Assembly: GCA_014825775.1 (NCBI GenBank)
Contig: MVAQ01000045.1
Span: 48,650 to 112,649, forward strand
Source of the DNA: Krasilnikovozyma curviuscula
Taxonomy: Eukaryota > Basidiomycota > Tremellomycetes > Cystofilobasidiales > Mrakiaceae
Direction of reading: 5' to 3'
Length of the DNA: 64,000 bases
In this document: piece by piece, positions 37,901-50,293 of the stretch
Position numbering within the stretch: the stretch's first letter is position 1
How the letters are laid out: the number at the start of each line of letters is the position of its first letter
Notes under the pieces: generated by a model
What the model was told of the DNA's origin: nothing
Databases searched by the model: none
Seen by the model: only the letters and a program-made list of their open reading frames with translations
Made by a program: the position numbers and the translations under genes

Positions 37901-40900
37901 GCCTCTTTCCGTGACGCTCAATAAATCCAGCGAGAGCTTCTTGGACATCATTGAAGTCAACAAGGACATTGTAGATGAAGTTGATTGAGACGTGGTTACA
38001 GTCAGCTAGAAGAAAAAGATAGGTGGCGTGAGCCCCAATTGTTTTGGTTAGAACGATAGCCAAAAACCACGCGCACCAGTTCTGGCATCAGCTCCGACAA
38101 CCTCCAAAGCGTCCATGATATCGGTGACAAGACGATCACACTCAGAAATGAGATACTCGGCCGTTCGCATTGACCCCTTGATTCTACCAGGTCGAACGAG
38201 AGCTCTGATGAAGAACCTGACATCAGAAGAGTTCTCACGGCCTTCACCACGGTAGATATCTGCGAGATTGATGAAACGTGAGAGTCAGCATTTTCTAGAG
38301 AGAAAGAATTCGAGGATGATAAAAGTGTAAATACTCACGAACTTGACGGTTGTCAACGAAAACAGGCGTTACGTTGAAGTTAGACAAACGTCCGAGTTCA
38401 AGCTGGCTAGCAAGAGCTGGCTCAATGTTTCTTATGGTTTGATCTTCAACCCAAACCGTTGAAGGGCCAGTCTCAGCCTTCTTCTGTCTAAAGGTGAAGT
38501 AGGATGGGTAGACATCCTGACGACAGACAAGGAATGTAACTCTTCGAACACCACGTTGGAGAACAATGTCGGAATTCTTCTGAAGGATATCGCTGAACTT
38601 TGATTGCCATTCAGCATCAGTCATGTCGTCAGCCTTGTTGAAAGCACGAACAGCGATGTTCAGGACATTTGGTACGCTGCTGTCTTTACCGTGACGCTGG
38701 ATGAACTAGAGAACGAGAAAGACGTTAGTGTATAGTCTCTGAATCAACATTACGATTGAAGCTCACCTCATCTGGGTTATACATAGACAAGAACGAGAGG
38801 ACGTGGTTGAAACCGGCTTCGACTTCCTTGATGTTGTTAAAGCTGGTCATGACACCAGTCCTCATTGGCTCGGTTTGACTCTGCTTGATTTTGTAAGTCA
38901 AGTCAGACATTGAACCAACCCTATAGACGTCCTTGCTAGAGTCCACACGAGGAGTACCAGGTTCTGGGTGAGCCTGGTTAAGCTTGAACCTCCATGTGAT
39001 GACACCAGCAGCACCATCTTCACCGACTTCGTGTTCTGGGGGGGGAAAAAAAGTCGTTCCAATTAATGAAGGATACCACAATTTGAGAAAGATGTGGATA
39101 CTCACGGATGTCGAGAATGGAGTACTCTCTGTAAGCTCTGATAATGTAAACAGTCAAAGCAGCGATGACAATGTACGGATCAGTGTGCTGGAAGAAGGAT
39201 GACAACACATCGTAAACAGTGAACCTCGAGTTGGAAAGTTCAGTGAGGATATCAATGGAAGGACTTCTGTGTCCGTCTCCGCTTTCACCGTAGAAAGAGG
39301 TGGTGACGGAAGAAACCAAGATCTTCTCCATTTGGGATCGTCGCTCCTCGTAAGAAGGAAGGGACGACGAGATGAGGATCTCTCTGGCCTTCAAGCAGAC
39401 CTTGCTTGTTTGAGGTAGGCTGGAAAGAGAGAGAGAGAGAGAGCATGCTGCATCAGATTCATTTCCTGATACTGGTAAGCAAATGGGATGCAACACTTAC
39501 CGAGATGGCATGTCAGCCATTTCTTTCAAGACCTTTTGAAGTGCTGATCCTTCCAAAGCCAAGTGGGACTCCTTGACAGCGTCCAAAAGGTTGAGAATAA
39601 GCTTGCTTCTAGTTGAGAGGTGGGAGTGAGCAAGGACCAATGAGAGGACTTTGTTCAACTCGTCTCTGTTTTGGTCACGGAGTGTAAGAACAACGGCTTC
39701 TTCACTGTCTGAAGCGAAAAGGTTCTCCACAGCAAGGTATGCTCTCAGAAGTTCAGTGAAAATACTGGAACGGGAATAGATGTGTTAGACTCAAAGCACT
39801 TAAGAAATGGAACACAACCTCTAACACTCACACCGCAGCATGACCAGTAAGCCCGCCAGCATATCTGCTAGCACAGTTGTATAGAGTAGCAGCAGCAGTT
39901 CTGGTTGCAGTACGATCTTGAGGCTTGAGGTTTTCAATGTATTGGTCAATCTGCTTGACAACCTTGGCACCTGGGAAGGCAGCACCTTCTTTCTCTTGAG
40001 CAGCCGCAATGGTTGCCTTGACCTGCTCCTCGAGGTCAGCTGGTATACGACCAGAGAGAGTAGAGAGAACAGCGGAGGCTTCTCCAAATGGAAGTTCTGG
40101 TGTTGCCAGCAACTGGGCCAAATTGCGTACGGTGAGCTGAAAGGCAGTAAAAGAACATCAGCATATGATTCGGTGTGTGGAAGGCAACTTCCAATTACAG
40201 ACGAGAACCTTACGGAGGTCGAATCACTCTCGAAACCGTCGAGCACAGCATAGAGGGTTGCGAGTTGAGATGACAAGAGCTGCCATGGCTTGGATCCTTC
40301 AACGTTTGGTGTGCCCATGTCTGGCAAGATACCTTCGAAAGGCTTAGCTTTCTTGACTCTGGTTGGATCATCCAATCTGAGGATACCAATGATCGCTCCA
40401 GGATCAACAGTGACACCAGGTTGCTTAACGAACTGGACGTGTCCAGATTCAGCGGCAATCAGAGGCATAATCATCTTCATGACTTCGATTTCAGCATAGA
40501 CGTCTCCGGCGTTGAGGTGGTCACCGCTGTCAACAAGGAACTTGACAATTTTACCTGGAGAAGGCGATCGTAATTGGGTTCTGTCGTCGTAACACAGCAA
40601 GAAGGGGAAGTCAGCTAGAAATCCTGTCGAGAAACAATAGCTAGACCTGCTCACGGGTCATTCTCTTGCTCGATCAAGCAAGTCTTAGCATCAACTTGGA
40701 TACGCATGGTTCCAACTTCTTCCCTCCAGTAAAGAGTGTGAGATCGAGAGTTAAGGAGGACAAGCATGCCTCCATCAGCCAAAGGTCTAATGCCAACTTG
40801 GGTCTTACCGCCGTTGACGTAGAGGTTGTAGGTGTTGACGCTAGATCTAGCAGTGGTGAAGTTGTATCTGACACCGTCGTAGATAAAGTCGAAGTTGAAG

Positions 40901-43362
40901 ACAGTCTTGAGGATGTCCTTTGATGGGACTTGACCCTTGTCGAGAATTCTTCTGTACTCAGCCCAGCAATCTTCACTGGCGATGTAAGCCTTGACGACAG
41001 CACCACAGACGACGGCTAAGTTGGTGTCTGGCTTCTCAGAGGTGAGCTTTCGGCTGATCAAGCCATCGAGCCAAGCGGTGGTGATGGTGTTTTCTTCGAA
41101 ATCGGAGGTTTCGAGAAGAGTAATGAGGTACTCAACGGTGGTTCTGAAATCACCACGGATGGAGAGTTCCTTCAAGGCAACAACCATGTTCTTCCTCGCT
41201 GTCGGTCGGTCTGAACCGTAAGCGAATACGTGACCAAACTGAGAATCAGCAAAGGAGTGGATACCACCAGTGGCACCGACGGAGAAGTCTATTGAGCCAC
41301 AAATATGAATGGTGTCAACGATGCAAAGCGCAAACGAAGTTTTAAAAAAAATCTCCTTACAACCCCAGACGTTTGTATTACTCCTGAAGTTCAGCTCTTG
41401 AATGTCACCACCTGAAGGCTTGAAACCATCTTCCGGGTTCTCACTTGTAATTCTACAAGCGACGACGTGGCCCTTTGGTCTTGGTTTCCTTTGGGAAACC
41501 TTGCTTTCCTCCTTCTCGTAGTCGAAGTCGATGAGGGTGGAAGAGTGTGGGTCAAGACCGTAGAGCTCTCGTATATCACGGATACGGTGGAGAGTGATAC
41601 CCATAGCAATTTGAAGCTGAGCAGCTGGGAGGTTGACACCTGAAACCATTTCAGTGGTTGGGTGCTCGACTTGGAGACGAGGGTTGAGTTCCAAGAAGAA
41701 GAAGGAGTCGTCGGCGTGGGAATAAAGATCTGAGAGACACGAGGATGTCAGCTGCCAAGCAGTAGAATGACAGAAAATCACAAAAAAAACTTACATTCGA
41801 CAGTACCAGCACTGACGTATCCGACCAACTTGGCAAGTCTGACGGCAGCCTTCTCCATCTCTTCGAATCTTGGACCCTTGGCGATGGTGACTGGAGCTTC
41901 TTCGATGATCTTTTGATGTCTTCTTTGAACGGAACAATCTCTACCGAAGAGAGAAATGGCGTTTCCGTACTGATCAGCTAAGAGTTGGACTTCTAAGTGA
42001 CGAGCTGAGCCAGCAAGCTTCATGATGAATATTGGAGAACCTGAAAAGTGGCGCAATTGATAAGTCATGAAAAGATCGGAAACTACATTGTCACGGAAAA
42101 GAAAATCATACCTGGGACTTCAGAAGCGACAGCCTTGAAAGCGTTAGAAAAGAGGTCGGCGCTGGCAACCATTCGAATACCCTTTCCTCCTCCTCCCTCA
42201 GAGGCCTTGATCATGACTGGATAGCCAATAGTAGTCGCTCTCTCCAAGCCAATTTCGACGTTGGTGACACAAGCGGCAGCATAGGCATCATCTGGGACGG
42301 TGACGAACCCTTGGGGAGACATGACCGTGTCGGAGATTCCGGTACCTGACCAGGGCATACATGGAACCTGAGCGTGTTGAGCAACGATGGTAGATGAGAT
42401 TTTATCACCGAGAGATCTCATTGCTGAGCCTGGTGGACCAATGAAGACGATCTTTTGGGGCGAGGCGGCGAGCATTTCAGGAAGACGAGGGTTTTCAGAA
42501 GCGTGACCCCTGGACAGGAAAAGTCGAGTAAGCCTTAACGTTCTTTAGGAGGAAGATGAAACGATGGAATTCTCACCATCCAGCCCAGACGGCGTGTACA
42601 CCAGTTCTTTCCGCGACATCAACAATGAGATCGACGTTAGCATAGTTATTGTTGTTGGTTCCACCTGGGACTTCGACGAATCGATCAGCCATTCTGATGT
42701 AGTCAGCATTGACTAAAAAAGACAGGGAAGCCCAAAAATCAGAAACCCAGTGGTTGAAACGTTGAGCGAGGGTAAAAAGAAGGCGAGCGTACCTTTCAGA
42801 TCCTCTGGGGTTGCCATGACGGTGAAATCTACCGCCCTTTCATCACCAAAGGTTTCATAACACCATTGTCTGATGGAACGAATCTCCTTGACTGCAGCGA
42901 TACCATTGTTGGCGATGAGGACCTATCGAACAAGTGGCGCCCCCAAAGAAACGAAGAGGAAAAAGTTGGGCAAAGGATGCGTGTCAGTACTGAGCTCTGG
43001 GAGATTCACCGCAGGATAGGGGTTGAGAAGCAGAGAGGTGCAGAATAATGCTACCAGGGTTCCCAGTGGGTAGGGAGCTCTGCTTCGATGTTGCAGCCAT
43101 CTCGAGATTCGCCATCAAAGGGCGTTGCAGAAAAAGGTCACTGACCTTGGTGATGACAGTGTGACCACCCTGACTTCGAACGAAGTCGGCTACAGGTGAC
43201 TTGGAAGCTGATTCCAATGTATTCCCGCCTGACGGGTTGGATTAAAAGAGGGAGGGAAAGCAGAAGGTCAGCCAAAAGAAAGCAAACACGAATCCTGATG
43301 GTAGGTCAGAGCTACTAACCAATGAAATGTTGGACTTTAGCGTGGGCAGCCGACGACGACAT
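34956..43362 (-). CDS. ACC1: acetyl-CoA carboxylase, multidomain eukaryotic type
   Basis: Biotin-dependent carboxylation of acetyl-CoA to malonyl-CoA, the first step of fatty-acid synthesis; cytosolic. ATG 43362 ([15 protein letters not shown]). Biotin carboxylase: [35 protein letters not shown] (ATP grasp); [40 protein letters not shown]. The biotinyl domain has [12 protein letters not shown] with the biotinylated Lys (about 40480). Then the long ACC central region (about 40.3-37.6 kb). Carboxyltransferase: [20 protein letters not shown] (reads LVIANDITF); [67 protein letters not shown]; and [16 protein letters not shown] reading as [11 protein letters not shown]. The final short exon TLIASLSAQ ends at TAG 34956-34958. 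About 20 exons, about 2,200 residues, no break seen. Confidence 0.96.
39426..39443. repeat. AG dinucleotide repeat in an ACC1 intron
   Basis: A perfect AG run of 18 bp lies inside an intron of ACC1, a simple microsatellite. Confidence 0.7.
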
Positions 43363-43735
43363 GTTGGACGACGTTGCACTGCTGAACCAAATCTAAACCT
43401 GACGAGTAGGAAAAGGTGAGGAAATGGTAGTTTGAAGATGATATTTTCGTTGGGTGGGGTGGCAGCAGGCGCGACGCCACCAATAAGAAAAGTGCTGGGG
43501 TGTTTCACTGCGGTGAGTTGCGATCGCAGGACAGGTCGCCTTAGCATTGGAAACTCTGATAAGGAAACAAGCATGTCATCTAATTCTATAACAGGCAAAG
43601 AGAAGACAAAGAAAAGACGTGGTGTTATGGACATTTTTGTAATTGGGTGGAGATACAATCGAACGTGAAAATAAAAAAGTAAACAGGCGTAAAGAAAACA
43701 GACAAAAACGGCGCTGTCCGACATAAAAATTCATT
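43363..43735. promoter_or_regulatory. ACC1 promoter region
   Basis: About 370 bp between the ACC1 start and the stop of the next - strand gene. No specific site is claimed. Confidence 0.4.
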
Positions 43736-45252
43736 CTAAAAAGACAGTCTCTTGTCGAGACTCATAATGTAACCGATGTTCAGACCTCCGTCCTCCAGAG
43801 GTTCAATCGGCATTGGTATTCTGGTCGTGCCAGGGCTGTCGGGGGGTGTCAAGACATCCCAAAATCCCACTCGATGAGGGGATCGTTCCCTTTCAGCAGG
43901 ACGTATTCCATAATCCGTTGAAGAATACGAAAGTTCGTGTTGTTGATGAGATGGCGTGGTGAGGAAGATCTTTCCCAAGGTAGTCGGCACTTTTCTTATC
44001 TTCCCACTTCCGACTCCCACACCTTTCTCAACATCGTAGTCTCCTAGATCATTCTTTGAGTCGTATGTGTCGACAGTCTTCCCCATTTGAGGTCGATTCC
44101 AAAAGCTGGATGTCATAGCTCGGGCTGGTGGTGATAACGAGTCAGGAGATGCGAACCCACTCGGGGTGACTCGAGGTGTTTTTATTGTCGATTGGGAGGG
44201 GAGATAGTGAGCATGTCTTGGTTCCGATACGCTTAAGAGGACCGTGATGTTGTAAGTTTTGGACAAGATCCTGTAAAAATATGAGGGAGAGATGAGCGAG
44301 GTGGATTTTTTGCGAGCAGTAGTGGACGGTGCAACACTTACATCGCTGTGACCAAGCTCCAACCATACCAAGAACCGACGTAGAACCCAATAATAGAGCC
44401 TAACTGGCACCCCGCAAGTACCATCGTCGCGAACATCGTCACCCTCATCAACGTAAATAGCACTGGGTCCTTGGCATAGGAGATCTCATTTGCCCTCAGC
44501 TCCAACCAAAGCATCATCAGGAGAGAGATGTCAATCACTGTGTTGATTCCAGCCCAGAGAGTTTTGACCATGGTGTAAGGAAGAACCTGGTGCGAGATGA
44601 CAGAGTCACCGGCGTATCCACTCGTCCAGGTCCAGAGCAGAACGGGACAGGCGATACCGGCAATGGAGGAGATGAGGATGCACGAGGCAATCAGGATTCT
44701 AAAGAATTTGGTGAATCTCGAAACTTTGCCCTGGAGGTTGTCGACGAACGCAAACATCCCTGTTGGAGATGACATGACGGCTGTCAGTGAGACAGCGACA
44801 GGCAGAGGTGCAAACAAATGATGTGAGCCATACTTTGTGCTATGAAGATCTGGGAGATGGTGATGATGAGACTAGATGCAATAGCTCCAGCTATGGTGTA
44901 TGGCCTGGAATGAAGTGCCCTCAAGTTGGAGAAGTTGTTGAAATTCTGAACAAGGATTTGGTACGCTCGAGACAAGTCGCAGATCGATTCTGTCAAGTTG
45001 AGGATGAACATGACCTATAGTAACAACAGAACCCATAAAAAGGGGTCAGCGGACTACGTCAGAGATGCATCTCACGGCAAGAGCGCGACTGACCAGTATG
45101 GCGCGCCTGGTCCAGTTCGTATCGGTCTTGTTCAGGTGTCTCATGAAATAAGTGCACGTCTGAAGTAGCAAAATACCGAAGCCGACCATGGAGAGAGATG
45201 TCGCTATGACTAGAGGGCCTAAGTCCCCCTCGCTGTTCAAGGGCACCACCAT
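43736..45252 (-). CDS. DUF6534-like seven-helix integral membrane protein
   Basis: Function unknown; resembles the basidiomycete membrane proteins with a DUF6534 C-terminal region. ATG 45252: MVVPLNSEGDLGPLVIATSLSMVGFGILLLQTCTYFMRH (helix 1). Then VMFILNLTESICDLSRAY; TIAGAIASSLIITISQIFIAQ; FRILIASCILISSIAGIACPVLLW; VLPYTMVKTLWAGINTVIDISLLMMLWLELR; FTLMRVTMFATMVLAGCQLGSIIGFYVGSWYG; and the family-like segment ILSKTYNITVLLSVSEPR. The cytosolic tail is about 150 residues, Pro/Ser-rich and disordered, ending DKRLSF (stop 43736). Five or so exons. Membrane topology is clear; the family name is by pattern recognition only. Confidence 0.75.
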
Positions 45253-46272
45253 TGCAACAGGATATTACGGCCAAAGAACCATTCAGAGGGAGGAATTTCT
45301 CCAAACTGAACGTAGTGGGTGGTTGAGTGAATAGAGAGGATTTTCCCTTTTTTTTAAGCCAGGGGACTGAGGTTATATAAGAGGTGAGGGCTTGATCAAA
45401 AGGGGAGGACAAGAAACCGGCGTACGTCTAGCCATTTTTTTTTGAGTGTTTGTCGCAAATGCAAAGGACGGTCTTCGATCAAGAGCTGATCCAGGTCGTC
45501 GTGGTACACATGAACAGCCTGACGCAGATGATGCACATCGAGAAGTGGGGTATCGCCTCTGCTGGGCTGGAAATGGCAGGCGAGATTACGGGCGCCAGAC
45601 AAAGTCTCAAGCCACCGTCTCGGATTTCGAACCATTGAGCACCTCATCCCCTGGCCTCCCTGGCCAGACCCCGTCGACGAGATAACAGACGGCGACCTAG
45701 AATCGAAGTCTCGGTTATCCGTGTGTCAGTGGTTCATTTATTGCGAAACACAATGATTTAATGTATCGTAGAGACAACCTGGATAAGCATGGAGATGCCT
45801 GAGGTACGCATGGCACCCATACCACCCTCGAAGAGCTGATAGGGTGATAGGAATATAAGAGAGAGAAAAAAAAAAGCTACGAGGGCGAACGGGGATTTGT
45901 TGCCATGCCAGAAAGCCAGGTGGATCAGAAACCCTTCTGTACAGAATCCACAGCTTCCATATCTCGTTTTCAAAACTCCATTTGCCAGGGTGTAAGAGGT
46001 TGTTCAAAATCTGCAATAGGTAGCGTCGCCATCGCAGGCAGTTGGATGGGGCTGGGAGAGTTCATGTGGATTTAAGGTTTTGGTGACGCGCCCAATTATG
46101 AACTCCATCAAGGGGATTGATATTAGGGATATACATTGCAAGTGTGAAAGATCGTCTCACATTCTCGGAAAGGTCAGCCTCAGCCTCACGCAAACCGCAT
46201 CCCTCGAGGTTTCAAAACACTGCAGAGAAGATGGCAAGCTTGGGTTGCACCTTGCTTGAAAAAAATCGGACG
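45253..46272. other. intergenic region, DUF6534-like gene promoter and GST 3' flank
   Basis: About 1 kb. TTATATAAGAGG at 45372-45383 could be a core promoter element. A short open frame with GC-rich third positions lies at 45459-45638 on + (see its own entry). Otherwise no supported gene. Confidence 0.4.
45459..45638 (+). other. 59-codon open frame, possible small ORF or gene remnant
   Basis: Reads MQRTVFDQELIQVVVVHMN then SLTQMMHIEKWGIASAG, ending PPSRISNH before TGA. Third codon positions are unusually G/C-rich for intergenic DNA here. No homologue is recognised, and no splice-linked neighbouring exon was found. Confidence 0.2.
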
Positions 46273-48583
46273 CTATTGCGAAGAAAATACAAGATAACAC
46301 CTTCGAGATGGACATAGGCGAGTGACTAACAGATACATGTAGTAGACAAGTAACAGGCGCTCAAATAATTTAGCTATGCACAAGAGGTGGAGGGCCATGC
46401 GGCGTGCGAGGGATATAGTCCAAGTGCAAAAAGTTGACAAAATTGGCTGCAGATAAGTAGACTGATAGTGTAAACAGGAGACCAGGAAAAGTCTAGCATT
46501 AGTGAAGACCTTTGAAGTAGCTATTGGAGGTCGGATCAACAAGAGACGTGTGTCAGAACAAAGTGGGATTGCCGTAAGCAAGAACGGGGCGTACACCTTC
46601 TTGAAGCTTTCTCTCTTTAACCAATTCTGCCAGAAGAGAGTGACTTTAGGACCAATGGTATATCCTGGGTTTGAGCCTAGTCGTCGTTGGAGTTCCAGCA
46701 AAGCTTAAGAAATGAGAGAGGAAAGAAAACAAGTCAGGTTCCATCGGTGGCATGGCCTGTAATCTATAGAAACATAGAGGGAGCTGCCATACCAGTGGGA
46801 GACACTGTGCCTTTAGCCAAGCAGACAAGACGAGTGAGCCAAGCTACGGGAAAAACAATGTTATGTTAACTCGACGTTATTATTTGACAGGGAGAGCCTA
46901 CAACACGAGGGTAGTACGTACCAATCAGGTGAAGATCGCAAGAAGTCTTTCCGATTGAGAAGTTAAAAATGAAAAGTAAAACCCGCGAAGAAGCATAGTT
47001 TGTCAAAGGCTCAGAAGATAGTCGAGTTGGATTTGAGGAGGGCCACTCACAAGTTCAGTCCCCAAAGCCCAGGGCCCAATCATATGCTTTTCTATGTATT
47101 GCAAAACATCTGGAACATGCTCTTCCCAAGCTGAAATGGATGACTTGAAGAATAACAACCTGTTCTGTTCACCTTGTTCAGAAACAGGTTGCCTAGAAAG
47201 AGAGTATTTACAACGTCAGCTACAATCATCGTTGCTGGTGAGAAAACTAGCTACCACTCACTCGTAAGCATTGTAGACGACTAGAGTCGCATCAAGCTTG
47301 ACTTTCAACCATTCTGTTGCCTGTTTATTCACCCGAAGCTGGTCCTGAGGCATCGACGAGCCTTTCTTGGCCAATTCATCCTCGTTTGCTTTTATCTCCG
47401 CTAGTAATGTTTCGTGTCGCCTCCTGACCCATTCGCCTGCGCTTCCCGTGTACTTCTGATTCAGCTCGTGTCCGTTTTTTGCAGAGAGGAGTAAGAAGTT
47501 TGGGTCTACGGCAGGGAGGTGAACCTGGCTGATCAAGTCGGAGGCCAGGTTGCTCGAGTGAGATGGTGCATGGAGAGATGGTCGTTGAGATTCTGAGGAT
47601 TGTGATGGTATAGAAAGGATAAATTCGACTATTGACTACATGTAGAGGAGGTGATGGGGGTTTGAGAGTGGGAAATCAATCACTCGTTTCTGAAATTAAA
47701 TGACCACCACCGACAGACAATCGAAGCGAGCAACTCACAAGGGTATCTTTGTAAGCGCGGTAGATAACATCCTCCGTTGGTGATTTTGGAGGTGTGGTCG
47801 ACGTCGGTACCTAAACGCAATCGATCGTGCCGAAATGAGATCTGTCAGATTGAGCATCAAGCATTGCTTGCTGGGCACGAGTTAGAACGGATCGCTCACC
47901 AGTAGAGTAGGAATGGTACCTAGATCAATGACAATGAACATCATCAGTTACGGAGGTTGAAATCAGAAGTAGAGGGTAGGAACAGACCGTATCCATTAAT
48001 GCGAAGGTAATCGCGCCTGAAATTATGGCCTTTGCTGATGTCGATATCCCTCAAGTCATAGTCTTTGCGAGGTAAAAAACCTCGTTCATAGAAACAGAGT
48101 ACCGGAACGGTTGACCCTGGACATCCCGATAATTTGAGAAAACAAACGAAAATGATGACGCGCAGGTTGAGTAACTAAGTTTCCTCGTGTGCCGATGTTA
48201 AAAAAAAAAAGGATCGCGAGACATGCCCTTACTTACAGACACTCGTTGCATTCCTATAATGAAATGGAGTTAAGGTATAACTGAAGTATCAGCTGGAGTT
48301 CAATTCAAAAAGGGCCTCTACAGGAGGGGCAATCCACAGAAAACCCGTGCGGGTGCTGCTCCCCATATCCCGATGTGAAGGAAGCTGAGACTCACCAGAA
48401 GAGGATTGGCAAAGGAGATCGGTCACTCCTAAATGCGTTTCTGCTGTCGGTAAGCGGGAATTTCTCAGCTGATGCTGAAACGGTTTCTTCGCTCGAGGGG
48501 GTGGATTCGCCGGAGGACGGCCTTCTCGTCCCTGTCGAGTCTGATGAACCTGGGATCGAGAGGTCCCCAGATACAGCAGACAT
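46273..48583 (-). CDS. glutathione S-transferase-like protein
   Basis: Predicted cytosolic GST-fold protein. ATG 48583 begins a Ser/Pro-rich, probably disordered leader (MSAVSGDLSIPGSS...). The thioredoxin-like domain is assembled across a 17-nt exon (48237-48253): PILFW-NATSV-WSTVPVLCFYERGF, then YDLRDIDISKGHNFRRDYLRINGYGTIPTLL with the cis-Pro motif TIPTL. The helical domain: KSPTEDVIYRAYKDTL; LPAVDPNFLLLSAKNG; QATEWLKVKLDATLVVYNAYE; FFKSSISAWEEHVPDVLQYI; HMIGPWALGTEL; WLTRLVCLAKG; and GPKVTLFWQNWLKRESFKKVYAP. The 3' end is uncertain: the open frame runs to 46273, but the family usually stops soon after KVYA, so an unseen intron or earlier end is possible. The substrate is unknown. Confidence 0.72.
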
Positions 48584-48678
48584 GGTGGAGTCTAACTTGT
48601 CCAGAGAGTGTTTGTTAGAGAACGATCCAATGTATAATAAGTTGTGGGGTGAAGTTTAGAGGACAATTGGTTTCTGTT

Positions 48679-48863
48679 GCCAGGAAGCTGGATTTTCTCA
48701 GGCGCACTTTATTTTTTAAAATGGAACCCTTTTATTTTGCCGTTTCTTCTTCAAGTCAACGATAGGGCTTGATACTGAATGAAAAGATGAAAGGTGGTGT
48801 TCGGATTTGGTATTGAAGCTCTGCCTCAGAGGTTTTAATCAGAATCAACGCATTCTGAATGAC
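48679..48863. repeat. tandem repeat unit 1 (diverged, about 200-bp period)
   Basis: Begins GCCAGGAAGCTGGA and ends TGAATGAC. Shared blocks with unit 2 in the same order: GCCAGGAAGCnGGA, GGCGCACTT, CAATGGAA/AAATGGAA, TTTCTTCAAGT, GAnAAGATGAAA, and CGCAnTnTGAATGAC. Confidence 0.65.
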
Positions 48864-48883
48864 GCGCGGGCGGATTCCAGAGC

Positions 48884-49062
48884 GCCAGGAAGCCGGAAAT
48901 TATTGGGCGCACTTAAATTATTCAATGGAATGTCGACTTAGTCTTATTTTCTTCAAGTTTGCACACGATTTGGATTGTTGAAAGAGAAGATGAAAAGCGA
49001 TGTTTAGCTTTGCTAAGACAGCTTTGCTTCAAAGTCGTTTACAAGAGCGCAATTTGAATGAC
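48884..49062. repeat. tandem repeat unit 2 (diverged)
   Basis: Begins GCCAGGAAGCCGGA and ends TGAATGAC, offset 205 bp at its start and 199 bp at its end from unit 1. It ends 16 bp before the CCDC97 stop codon position. Confidence 0.65.
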
Positions 49063-49077
49063 ATTGGCGGCGCCGAC

Positions 49078-50151
49078 TCAGTAATCATACTCCTGCTCAC
49101 CCCGATTCTGAGCGTCCAACAGCCTGCTCGCTACATCATTTACTGGAGCTGAAGTCATGGCAGGGGTCCTTCCTATGTTTCCGCGACGCTCTCCATCATT
49201 GTCCCCAGCTCCCTCCTCCTCTTCCTCCTCCTCCTCATTGAACCATGTCGCTGAATCGTCTGCAGATGGTAACGGGTCATACGCTTCATTGAAATCAACA
49301 AAGTTGTATTCGTCCACTAGATTCTGCAAAATGAAAATTGAATTGATAAGAATGTCAGAAACCATGTTGCAAATCGATGCAGAAGAGCGAACCCTAAGAT
49401 TGCAACGCATCGCTTACCTCATCGATGCCATCTATCCACTTCTCTCGTATCAGCCGCTCAAACCTATCGATATTCTCCACAAAATTGCCTTCATCTTCTT
49501 GAACGATATTGTTGTGTTGCTGCTGTCGTGCATCTTCTTCGTCGTCCGAATCAGACTCAAATTCCTCAGCCTGCTCATGCTCCCTCTTCTTCTCCTCTCG
49601 CTTCACCTCCCTCATCCGTTCACCTTCTCTTTCCTCTTCAAACCCTCTCAATAGGTGACCTAGCTTCCCGATCTTCATCGGCTGATTCTTGGACGAAAAC
49701 GCTGGTTCTTTACCCCACGACTCCTCCTCTTCACCACCAGTACCCAGCCCTGCAGTCTCCACAGGTCTAGGTGGATCCTGTCGGCCCACTACCCTTTCGT
49801 AGAGCAATGGCCATCGACTTCGGCCATGGAATGCTGACAGTTCAACAGGTGACGAATTTGTGGCCCAGTGCAGCCTTCTGTTCCTTATGGTTGGGATCTT
49901 GGATCTCTGCTGAGGGTTGATCAGTGGAGAGAAGAAGATAGTAAGGTGTGGTGGTAGCGAATGGATATGTTTCTTCAGGAATTGGAATGGCGTAAGGCTG
50001 ATTTCTGGCGAAGAAGGTGGGAGGGAGAGCCAGGCTAAGATTGCTGCTACTGCTTCAGGGGGGCTATGACCCCAACACCATAACGTTGCCTCTTCAATAA
50101 GCAGCTGAACTCATTGCATATGATGAGGCACTCGACTTACAGAGATTCCAT
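49078..50151 (-). CDS. CCDC97-domain protein
   Basis: Human CCDC97 is linked to the SF3B splicing complex; the role here is inferred from the domain only. Three exons: MESL (ATG 50151), then after a 77-nt intron PPEAVAAILAWLSLPPSSPEISLTPFQFLKKHI and INPQQRSKIPTIRNRRLHW. The domain core is SRWPLLYERVVGRQDPPRP, followed by LGHLLRGFEEEREGERM and an acidic/basic coiled stretch (ESDSDDEEDARQQQH). The conserved end part is FERLIREKWIDGIDE / FVDFNEAYDPLPSADD. It is followed by a run of eight Glu and ends EQEYDY, TGA 49078-49080. The start exon is my best fit: phase and length (77-nt intron) agree, and other acceptors give stops. It lies 142 bp downstream of the ORC5 stop. Confidence 0.72.
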
Positions 50152-50293
50152 TGATTCTAACAAGATTACCAAGTGGATGTTACAAATCAGACTGTTTCGC
50201 TGCCACACAATCCCAACTTTGATGCTGCTCCAATGCAAACTGAGAATGATTTTGCAGAGCAACAATATACTAGCGAAGTTTTCATATTGATTA

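Larger units (their letters stand above)
48584..49077. other. intergenic region with diverged tandem duplication
   Basis: Between the GST-like start and the CCDC97 stop. Most of it consists of two diverged copies of an approximately 200-bp unit, listed separately. Confidence 0.6.

Noticed and set aside
48375..48659. 94-codon open frame on + upstream of the GST-like gene
   Set aside because: GTG start, and antisense to the GST first exon, which has a good donor and joins in phase to the thioredoxin fold.
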